In this document: piece after piece, positions 19,506 through 28,800 of the stretch
Layout of the letters: each line of letters opens with the position of its first letter
Position numbering within the stretch: the stretch's first letter is position 1
Position numbers and translations under genes: made by a program
Source: an uncultured Bacteroidales bacterium
Lineage (GTDB): Bacteria; Bacteroidota; Bacteroidia; Bacteroidales; UBA4417
Reading direction: 5' to 3'
DNA length: 39,082 bases
NCBI GenBank assembly: GCA_903864265.1
Contig: CAIPFN010000065.1
Coordinates: 1 to 39,082, forward strand
Notes under the pieces: generated by a model
Told to the model about the DNA's origin: nothing
The model's input: the letters and a program-made list of their open reading frames with translations, nothing else
The model's database searches: none

Positions 19506-20531
19506 AATTTCTGTTTCGGATTTTAATTCCGGGTTTGGCTTATAGGGCCAGTCCCGAAATTACATTTCCTTCTCTTCTTCATTTAGTTGCAATGTAAGTC
19601 ACGGCGGTGTTCATTGTTGGCCCTGATTTTTACGGCGCCATCCCGGGAGGCCCGGATCACCTTTATTCTTTTGGGTTTCATAACTTCGGAATGTATGGGA
19701 TTGACTTTTTGACAGAGTTTTGGGTTCCTGATTTTCGGGCAAACGAAAACAGATTTGCCGGGCTTATTCGATTAATACATTCATCGTGTTGAAATTCAGC
19801 AGATTGAATGCTCCTTTTCGAAAACTGAGTTGCTTCATTCCGGCCTTAGTTTGCATGAGTAACTCTTTGGCTTGTCGCCAAAGAAATAAGAATCGTACCC
19901 TGAGTATATTTTCGCGGAGCAAAGCCTCGGCCGGATGAGTTAGGCTAATGACGGTTTTTCCCGCGGGCGGTATTATTCCGTCACGGGGCATCCTTTTCGT
20001 CCTGAGCCGGAATAACCTGTGGTAAAGGTTCAGTGTCGTGCATAAGCCTACTGGCTGGCAGAAGGTTAGCTGGCTTTTTGAAAACATGTGTCTGATGAAA
20101 TGGCAAAAGCCCGGCGGTTTGACGACCTGTCGGATATGCCTGCTGAACGGGTGGCTTCGGGGTTTCAGATGACTGAAAATGAAGCTCATGAAAAAAACTA
20201 TCCGGGCCTGCATCAGGCTGAAATCAGGCGGCCTTTGGCGGTCGAAGGGATATGTGAGCCTATACCACGTAGGATGTGGTTTCCCGGGAATCGATACTAT
20301 TCCAGTTTGAAGCAAAGGGGCCGGCAGATTGCCTGGTGGTCGGTTATAGTGCAGTGATTCCGCCTTTCGGTATAACCCTGCATGGCAAGTGGCATTCCCT
20401 GGTTCCTGTTTAGGATTATAAAAATAATATTTCATGGTTCAGAGCTTTGCAAAGAGTTGAATCCTGATGTGATAAAAATGAAACTTCCGGGCTGAAAGTG
20501 AATCCTGGTGAGATAGCCCGGGTATGGCCCT

Positions 20532-20565
20532 CGTGTGTGCGTGTACGCGTGCGTGCGCGCGCACG
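20532..20565. repeat. 34-bp perfect alternating purine-pyrimidine tract (Z-DNA-prone)
   Basis: Every step from 20532 to 20565 alternates pyrimidine and purine, almost entirely CG and TG/CA steps. Its right end, CGTGCGCGCGCACG, is a perfect 14-bp palindrome. The composition is unlike the surrounding DNA. Confidence 0.85.
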
Positions 20566-21265
20566 AAAAAGCAGGCGGCCACCAGTGGTGATCGCACAAT
20601 CTCAACGCCCGTGGATACCCAGCGGGAGTGTTTCCGGAATTTGATTTAAAGCGCGTTGTCATGGCCAAATGTTAGTATTCGACATTCGACTTCGGTTTGC
20701 GTATGCCGGCTTGTGAAGGCAACCAGCTGTTGATCCGGGTTCTTTATAAGAGCCTGGAATGCAGCCTGGAATGCAGGCACTTTCCGTCAATCATGAACCG
20801 CAAAACGGAATCGGTTACGGCTTCGCTTTATAAGGTCGCTATTGAGCCAGGCAGGGCTTGTATGGCCTGGGCTGAGCGTTTATGGATAGGGTAGGAGCGT
20901 TTTCTCCCTGTTGGAAGGGCACACTTCGTGAATCACCTATATGTGTTATGTATCGTCGCGGAAGCTGTGGTGTTTTAAATTCCCACAAAAGGTTCCCGGT
21001 TTTTTTAGCGTTTATGAAATCATTCAACAGGTGCACTTTTCAGAAGCAGTTACCTGTTCAATAGTATCATTATCATGGCTTTGGATTCACTGCTATAAGG
21101 CTGTTTCCCGGCAAAGGTCAAACTATACCTGGATTTAACCAGGTCTGTTTTCCGAAGGATCAGGGGAATATAACTCTTTGAATGTCCGGGCCAGAGAGCC
21201 ATCCTTGCTATCTGTCCACTTTCAATCTGGTCTCATCCCAAAGCTATGAGTCTTTATCCTTAACC

Positions 21266-21342
21266 CTTTAATCTTTAACCTTTAGCCTTTAACCTTTAAC
21301 CTTTAACCTTTAGCCTTTAACCTTTAACCTTTAACCTTTAAC
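21266..21342. repeat. Heptanucleotide tandem array, unit CCTTTAA (11 copies)
   Basis: Eleven contiguous 7-bp units; eight are CCTTTAA and three are one-base variants (TCTTTAA, CCTTTAG twice). It lies about 90 nt downstream of the stop codon of the 374-aa gene. Confidence 0.92.
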
Positions 21343-21364
21343 CTTTCCCACCCCCAAGCCATCC

Positions 21365-21384
21365 GCCCGGAAACCGATCCGGGC
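21365..21384. other. Hairpin downstream of the 374-aa gene, copy 1
   Basis: GCCCGGA and TCCGGGC form a 7-bp stem with a 6-nt loop about 50 nt after the stop codon. There is no T-run on the minus strand right after it, so it is not a canonical terminator. Confidence 0.5.
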
Positions 21385-21434
21385 AGAAGGACATATAAGG
21401 GTATGAAAAAAGCAACGGTCACACTGTTATCTCA

Positions 21435-22559
21435 TTATGGTTTAACAGGCAGCAAACCAGGAGCCGGCATTGTTGCACCAGCATTGATGGTTGGTCTTGG
21501 TTTGAGGGTTTGTGTTGCAATATCATTGGCGAAAAGATCGACCCATGGACAAACGGCTGGTGGTCCGCCACCGGCAACGGTATGAACGTCACCCAGCTGA
21601 TCAGCAGGAGGTGCGCTTAAATTGGTTAGCCCATCCACGGCCAGTGCAACCGGTTCGTCAGCAAGACCTTCGTAGTTTACGGTAGTGCTGTGATCCAGAG
21701 TTACCCGTACATAAAGGGACTCTCCTGCAGCGCCTACAAAGCCCGATGGGTCAGCAACGGTATATACATCAGCTGATGCCCATATCCCGGCTGCCAGTGT
21801 CATGGCATGAGGCGTAGTGAAGTTTTTATCGGTAGCCCATTCAACGGTTACTGTTTCTTCGGCATCAACTCCTGTTAAAGTGAAACTGGGTTTCCATGAA
21901 CCGCTGAAATTGGCTGCAACTACTTCATAGAACATGTAGTCAGTTCCGAAGTCGTAAATGACTCCTTCGGGTGCGGTTGCATCATACTGGGCATCGACTA
22001 TGTCGTGAATACATTTGTCGAGGTTTACGCCATAGCCGGCAACCAGCGTTCCTGCTGTGTTGGGAGTAGCACCGTTGAGAAGGTTGGCAATGTCGAGGGT
22101 AAAGGCGTTTTGTGGTAGAATTTTATACACTTTCATGTTTTGCGAAATACAGGCATCAGGTGTTGATGCCGTGTTTCTTACCTGGATTACAACGAAAACG
22201 GGGTTTGCAGGATTGTATGCAAAACTCTTCCATGTAATTGAAACGGTGTTGGTTCCGGTAGCAGCATTATTGTATCCGGTACCTGTAGCTGCTACAATAG
22301 CACTTGCAGGTGTGATTTCCCGGTTGGCGGTGAGCACCCCGGCATTGATGAAGTGCTGATCCTGGGTTACAAACCAGGTGTACTCCTTTGTGCCGGCGGG
22401 TGTGGGAACCGTTACTTCGTAGGTATAAGGCGCTCCTGCGATAGGATGTAAGGCATCTGCGGTAAGGCAGGTAACAGGGCGGGGAGCAAGCTGCCCGTAA
22501 GCAGTTGAGAAGCTAATGGCGATAAGTACCATGATCAGAATAAAAAGTTGCTTTTTCAT
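21435..22559 (-). CDS. Secreted protein of unknown function, cassette family (374 aa), copy 1
   Basis: I do not recognise this family. The protein has a clear signal peptide (MKKQLFILIMVLIAISFSTA, cleavage near YGQ). The mature N-terminus contains an Ig/PKD-like domain (about 22-130) with EYTWFVTQDQHFINAG and NTVSITWKSF. A middle domain (about 150-320) contains DKCIHDIVDAQYDATAPEGV and a strand-rich part with TVEWATDKNFTTPH. Four cysteines are retained in both copies, suggesting disulfides. The tail TLKPRPTINAGATMPAPG ending LLPVKP is proline-rich and identical in copy 2; no type A or B sorting domain is seen. It is 325 nt downstream of the giant adhesin gene and likely its own transcript. 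Confidence 0.85.
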   Translation of the reverse strand: MKKQLFILIMVLIAISFSTAYGQLAPRPVTCLTADALHPIAGAPYTYEVTVPTPAGTKEYTWFVTQDQHFINAGVLTANREITPASAIVAATGTGYNNAATGTNTVSITWKSFAYNPANPVFVVIQVRNTASTPDACISQNMKVYKILPQNAFTLDIANLLNGATPNTAGTLVAGYGVNLDKCIHDIVDAQYDATAPEGVIYDFGTDYMFYEVVAANFSGSWKPSFTLTGVDAEETVTVEWATDKNFTTPHAMTLAAGIWASADVYTVADPSGFVGAAGESLYVRVTLDHSTTVNYEGLADEPVALAVDGLTNLSAPPADQLGDVHTVAGGGPPAVCPWVDLFANDIATQTLKPRPTINAGATMPAPGLLPVKP

Positions 22560-22884
22560 TTTGTTTAGTTTTTTAAGAGTGAATTGTAAGTTTTGTTAGG
22601 GTTTTAATCCTGGTAAGCATAAGCGTACTTTTTTTAAGAGTTTGTAATTAGTAGATCTACTGTTTGCTGCCTTCAGGCAGACTTTCATCGGCTTTTCGTT
22701 TATTTTCATAGGCGCGTTTATTAGTTAGATACTTCTGGTTTTATGTTTTCGGCCTGGGAAACCCCGGCATAGAGCAGCATTCGGCACTGAATTAGGGTGA
22801 ATGTATCCTGGCAGCAGATGATGTTTTTGCATCAGGCTGAAGTGGATGATCCCGGACTACTGATTGTATTGTGTTCATTTTTTT
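22560..22884. other. Gap between the giant adhesin gene and the 374-aa gene
   Basis: These 325 nt hold the 5' region of the 374-aa gene. I looked for a displaced sorting domain downstream of the adhesin stop; the minus strand gives only a 28-codon ORF (MNTIQSVV...) with no resemblance to one. No exact TAnnTTTG element was found. Confidence 0.5.
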
Positions 22885-25800
22885 TTAGTTTAATTTGATC
22901 ACATCGGGGCGTGGTTTAACTGTTACGGTGATGGTTTGCGATGGCGAAACATTTCCGTGGCAGTCGGCAACCTGGTACGTGACATGGTGAACCACATTAG
23001 CTGTAATGCTTCCCGGAAAGTGAATATTCACCACATAGGTTGATGGTTGCCCGGTGACATAGGTAGCTGGCAAGGCCGGCAAAAAAGTTCCGTCAGCAAA
23101 ATCGATGCGCCAGCGGATTTCGAAAGCACATCCTGAGGGGCAATTGTCGGTGATGGTTGCAAGGTCAAGATCAAGATCGGTATTCCCGGCCACAAAGAGG
23201 TAATATTCGGGCCGGTTAGGCATTATATCGACGGTAGGATCCCAGTAAGTGGCGCCGTAAATATCCTCCACGCAATAACTTAGATCGGCAGGCACATTGA
23301 ATGTTGGAGCCTGGTTATCAATCACAGTGATGGTTTGCGTACACACATCGGAACCCGAAACATTGGTTGCCGTCCAGGTTATAGTAGTTACGCCTACATT
23401 GAAAGTGTAATTCCCGATGGCCCCTGTGCCGGAACCAATGGTAGCTCCGCTCATCACCCACGACCAGGTTACGGGGTCCCCCGCATTCACAAAGGGTTCC
23501 GCTGGATTAACTACAGCATTGCAGGTATTTGTATTTGAGGATGGAGGATCTGAACAAGTGATATCGGGAGGAACAATGATGGTAATAATCTGGATACAGT
23601 GGGTTACATTTCCGCATTTGTCCTTCAATATAAAAGTGCGATCAACAATGATGGGTGAAATTCCTGATTGGGTGTCGCTATATGTGTAAGACTCAATTTT
23701 GCAATTGTCGGTGGCAAGGCCTCCTTCGTTGTTATATTGAGTTTCAGTAATACTTACCGGGGATTCTGAATATACTAAGGGGAGAATTACGGAAACATTT
23801 GTACCGCTTATTATTTTGTCGGGCGGACAGTTAATGATGACGGGAGCTATATTATCATCCACCATAAATGATTCTTCGGCAATCGAGCTGCAGCCAAAAG
23901 CGTCTGTTACTTCAAGGTAGAGTTCGAAAGGGTTTCCACAAGTATTACCCGTAGTTATGTTAGTGTTAATTGCATTGGTAACTCCTGAAATACTCCCGTT
24001 TCCTGAAATGGACCATGCATACGAAGCCATGGCAGAATTTCCAGTATAAATATTGCCGGTTGTTCCTGCACAAACAGGGTTACTCCCGCTAATGACGCTT
24101 ATCGGTAATGGTTGTACTACTACGGTAATGGCCGAATTGAGCGTGCGCTGGCAACCCGTAATGTCAGTTACACTTACCAGGTTATATACATAGGTTCCCA
24201 GGTTGATGGTAGGCGCAAATACAATTGCAGTATTGTTGATGCCGTATGTAGTGATAGTCTGGTTGGATCCACCGTTTATACTATAGGTAAATGTATAGGG
24301 AACAGTTCCACCACTTGCAGTAAATGCAATGAGCGGTGAGGCTCCATACTGGCAGCAGTTTCCTCCGCCATTAACTGTAGCCATAGGTGCAGGAATCACG
24401 GTTAAGTAAAACTGTTTGGTTTGTGGTGTACAACCATAGGAATCGTGCATAGTCAGGTAGTATATCCCTTGTCCCGCTAAAGAGATGTTGGTGATTATAG
24501 GATCCTGCAACGTTGAAGTAAATCCGTTAGGCCCTGTCCAGTTTGTGTGGTATGGTGGCATGCCTCCGGTAATATTGGCATTAAGTTGGACATTCATCCC
24601 CTCGCATATCACATTGGTTCCATTGTTAGCTGAAGGGCTGAAAGAATAAGGCACAGGTGATAAAGTTCCAAAGGAAATATCATCCAGGCCAAAATCATTC
24701 CCTCCGGCAGCCGTTTCGAGGTCAATAATCCGTAAAGTAGCTGATGTGGCTGCACCCGAATTCCATGTCCCATAAAATCTGTCTTTGATCAGCCAGGGGT
24801 TATTCACAATATCAACGCCCGCAGTCAGGGTAGCAATAGTTCCTACCTGAACTCCATTTACTTCGAACCTCAGCTTTGCAAATGGGGCAACATTGTTCAG
24901 ACTCATTGCCCATGCCGAAAAATAATAATCGGTATTAGGGGTAATGGATAAAATTTCTTGCCATACGGTAGGCTGGGGTGCATACTTTGCGCCGTTTACT
25001 ATCATGAAGTTGGCATTACCGATGCCTGTTCCTGAGGTATGGTCGTAGCCCCAGAAGTTTGGGTGAGTGAATTGGGCGTTATTGTAAACTGAATATTCGC
25101 TTTCAGGTGCAATGAGTCCGTTAGCTGCAGGGTCATAATCATAGCCGGAAGTAAAACCGGTGTTCCCGGCTGTGAATGTGCCATTCGAAACCAGTTCATT
25201 CGAAACATTTAAATTAGCTGTTGTTGAACATCCATTCGCCCCGGTTACTATTACCGAATAGGGCCCGGCAATATCTATCACTATTACCTGTGTGGTAAGT
25301 CCGTTGCTCCAAAGGTATGTTCCTCCTCCTGTTGCTGTTAATTGTATCTTCCCGGAAATGGCACAATAATCTGCAGTTATGGAAGCCACAGGCAGTGGTA
25401 ACGAAGTTACACTGACAGAAGCTGAATTGGAGCAACCGGTTAACGGGTTGGTATAGCTGGCTGTATAGGAAGTAGTTACAACCTGACTGACATTGATGGG
25501 GTCGGCAACTGAAGCAGTATAACCCGCAGGGTTTGATGTCCAGTTGATCGTTGGAATCGCGGAAGGTGTTCCCGTAAGGCTCACATTATCAATAGCCCAA
25601 TACCTTCCCCTGTTCGATCCGCAGTAATAGCTGAACCTAAACTGGAAAGTTGTTGAATTGATATAGGCTGATCCAAGATTGAGTATCTCATTCTGAAACG
25701 AAGAAGGTGTTCCTATGTCAACTGTATTGTAGATTATAACCTGGGTCCATGTAGCCCCATTGTTCGTGGAAACTTCAACCTTTGCGAATTCGCCTGTAGT

Positions 25801-28800
25801 GCTGTTAAAATCATAATAGTGCCAAAACGATAACGACAGGCTGGAGTATCCTGCAGTACTCAGTACCGGCGAAACCAGGGTGGTTGCTGTTGTGGTGCCA
25901 TTCTGCGACCTGCTATCCGATAAATAGAACTGGCTGGCGTCGTTAGAATGAAAGGTCTGTGCGTTTGTTATATACCCGTCACCTCTTAAAGTCCAGTCGG
26001 CATTGGCAGGTGTGCCTCCTCCCGATGAATTGGTTCTTGTCCAACTATAGGCGGGGGGGTTAAAGCCTTCGGAGAGGATAAGCGGTGGCGTATTGGCGGA
26101 AGATGTAGAGAAAAGGTTAAACGTGGTCCCGGCACATACTGAACCTACCGAAGAACTGGCTGTTACTGAAGGTTTTGGATTCACCGTTACCGTTATCGTG
26201 AAAGGATTTCCTGTGCACAAACTGACTTGAGATGTTGGCGTGACAACATATTGAACGGTACCGGCCGAAGTATTGCTCGGATTTGTGAGGGTCTGGACGA
26301 TGGCGGTCCCATTCCCGGCTGATGCACCTGTTATTCCCCCGCTTATAGCTCCGATTGTCCACGTAAAATTGCTGGCTACGGAAGCGGTTAATGGAATATT
26401 CGACACTATACCACTGCATATGGCTGCTGAAACAGCATTGGTAACAATCGGTTTTGGGTGTACTGTTACTAATAGGGTTGTTGGATCGCCGGCACAAGGG
26501 CCTGATGCCGACTTCGGAATTACTATATATGCTACTGTGCCGTCAGCGGTATTGCCCGGATTAGTGAGAATTTGATTTATTGCCGTTCCTGCTCCGGCTG
26601 AAGCGCCTGTAATACCGCCAGTTATAGCACCAATCGACCAAATGAATGTGCCGGGCAAAGTAGCAGTTAAAGTAATGCCTGTGGAAGATCCGCTGCAGAT
26701 TCCATAATTTGCAGCACTGGTTACCAAGGGTTCTGGATTTACTGTTACCGTTACCGTGAAAGTATTGCCGGCACATCCGAGTGCGCTGACCGGGGAAATG
26801 GTGTAAACAACATTCACTGGATTTAAAGTTGGATTAGTCCATGCATCATCGGATATACTATTGGCGGCAAAGCCACTGCCTGTTGCAGGTGATCCGGCTG
26901 AGGAAGTTAATCCATTACTCTGAATTGATGTAATGGTATAGGATGCCACCGCGATGCCATTGGTACTCGCGCCCAGTGTAATACCCGCAGGAATATCGCT
27001 GCAAACACCTGTGCTTTGGGCATTAACTAATGGGGAAGGATTTATAGTTACTACTACTGTTGTGGTCGAATTGACACAAACATCGGCTGTTGCCGTAATG
27101 GTATAGGTTACGGTTGATAGGAATGAAGAGGTGTTTGTAATCACTTCGCTAATCACATTTCCTGTTCCGTTTGCCGTAAATGTGGTGCCAGAACCTCCGG
27201 TTAATGCCGCCACCCATGAAAACTGGGTGCCGCTGATATTGCTGGAAAGAACAATGTTGGTGTGTTCTCCGTTACAGATAGTCTGTACTCTGGAGGACGG
27301 ATTAACCGAAACGCTAATGATCTGGTTTGCTATTACCGTAACTGCGTTCAGATTGCTGCAGCCTGTCACGGTAATTGTTTCCTGCAAGTAATATGTGGTA
27401 GTAACAATAGGTGATACTGTGGGGTTTGATGTGACAGAGGTAAATCCGGGGGGTAAGGATGTCCAACTATAGGTATGGCCAGGAATGGACGGGCCCCCGA
27501 TCTGAACACTGGCTCCTGCGCAAATCTCTTTGTTGTTGCCCACAAAGGCAGCGGGAAGCGGATTTACTGTTATTCCAAGCAAGCTCGAAGGACCTGATCC
27601 GCAAATATTTGCAGGGGTCACCTGGACATTCCCGCTGTTGACACCTGTACTCACAGAAATGGAATTCATTCCTTGTCCGCTGTTTATCACCCACCCTGCC
27701 GGTACGACCCAGGTATATGTAATGCCTGCAAAATTTGTCACACTATAGGTTTGTATGCTCCCTTCACAAAATTGTAGATTGCCAAGTATCAATCCAGCTG
27801 AAACCGGAAGGGGTTTGATCGTTATCAACATCGATTTTCCTGTACTGCTTCCGCATGAGTTACCAGGTGTGACCATTATGGAGCCTGAAGTTGCACCAAT
27901 TGTTAGCGTGATTGAATTGGAGCCTTGTCCTGCTGAAATCGAACTCCCTGCCGGGACAGTCCACACATAAGTTACTCCTGCCTGGTAAAGAACACTATAT
28001 ACCTGTATGGAACTTTCACATGGATTGTTATTCCCTGAAATCGGACCGGGATCGGCTGGAATTGCTAAATCCACACTCATAGCCAGCGTTTGCGCCGTGC
28101 CGTTTCCACACAAATTTGAAGGTACAACAACAATGTTCCCGGATAAGGCTCCTGCAGTCACAACAACGGAATTTGTTCCCTGGCCCGAATTGATGATCCA
28201 GCCTGCGGGTACCGACCATGTATAAGTAACTAATGGTATATTAGTCACGCTGTAAGTCAAAGTGCCCGAAACGCAAACTTGCTGATTCCCGATTATTGGG
28301 GACGGTTGTACAGGCACACTGGACCAGGGGTTTACGGCAAACAAGCGGGGAACGCTGCCGCCACAAGCATTTCCGGCAATTACCTGAATGTTGCCAGCGG
28401 CTGCTCCTGCAGTTGTGGTAATTGAATTGGTACCCTGCCCGGCAGTTATAACCCAGCCGGCCGGCACTGACCAGGAATATATAACTCCGACTACGGTTAT
28501 AACAGAATAAATCTGGTTGGATCCTATACAGGGGGCAACCATTCCGCTAATAGGGCCAGATGGAGCAGGGGTTGAATTTAGTATGTTTATGGCCATTGTT
28601 TGGGGTGGGCCATTACCGCAGATATTCGATGGCGTGATCGTGAGGTTTCCCGACAGTATACCGTATTTTATCTGGATAATATTGGTGCCCTGGCCACTCA
28701 AAATAGATGATCCTGCAGGGCCAATCCATGTGTAAGTAACCCCTGGGGGGGGTGGGGGATTCACCATATAATTCTGCGTTGAGTTCTGGCATAAATTGGG

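Larger units (their letters stand above)
19506..21434. other. 1.9-kb gene-poor region inside cassette copy 1
   Basis: No credible coding sequence is seen; the largest ORF (19764-20435, minus, 223 aa) has a random-looking composition rich in Pro, Arg and His. Contents are a 7-bp-stem hairpin (CTTTGGC-TTGTC-GCCAAAG, 19865-19883), a 34-bp alternating purine-pyrimidine run, a 12-bp direct repeat (GCCTGGAATGCA, about 20752-20775), the heptanucleotide array at 21266-21342 and a hairpin at 21365-21384. No TAnnTTTG element was found close upstream of the 226-aa gene. Confidence 0.6.
15449..22559 (-). repeat. Cassette copy 1 (374 aa - 226 aa - 791 aa - PorP/SprF)
   Basis: Four genes in the same order and orientation as copy 2 at 32807-39082, with protein similarity throughout. 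The three downstream genes are packed within a few nucleotides; a 1.9-kb gene-poor stretch separates the 374-aa gene from them. The copies flank the 2929-aa adhesin gene. Confidence 0.88.

Noticed and set aside
19764-20435. 223-aa minus-strand ORF in the gene-poor region
   Set aside because: No signal peptide, domain or conserved pattern; composition rich in Pro, Arg, His and Leu looks like translated non-coding DNA, and the same region holds hairpins.
19506-21434. Insertion sequence or tRNA gene in the large gap
   Set aside because: No transposase fragment, terminal inverted repeats or cloverleaf was found by reading; only short hairpins and simple repeats.
22760-22884. Possible detached sorting domain or frameshift after the giant adhesin
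   Set aside because: The frames downstream of the stop give only a 28-codon ORF with no type A or type B CTD features.
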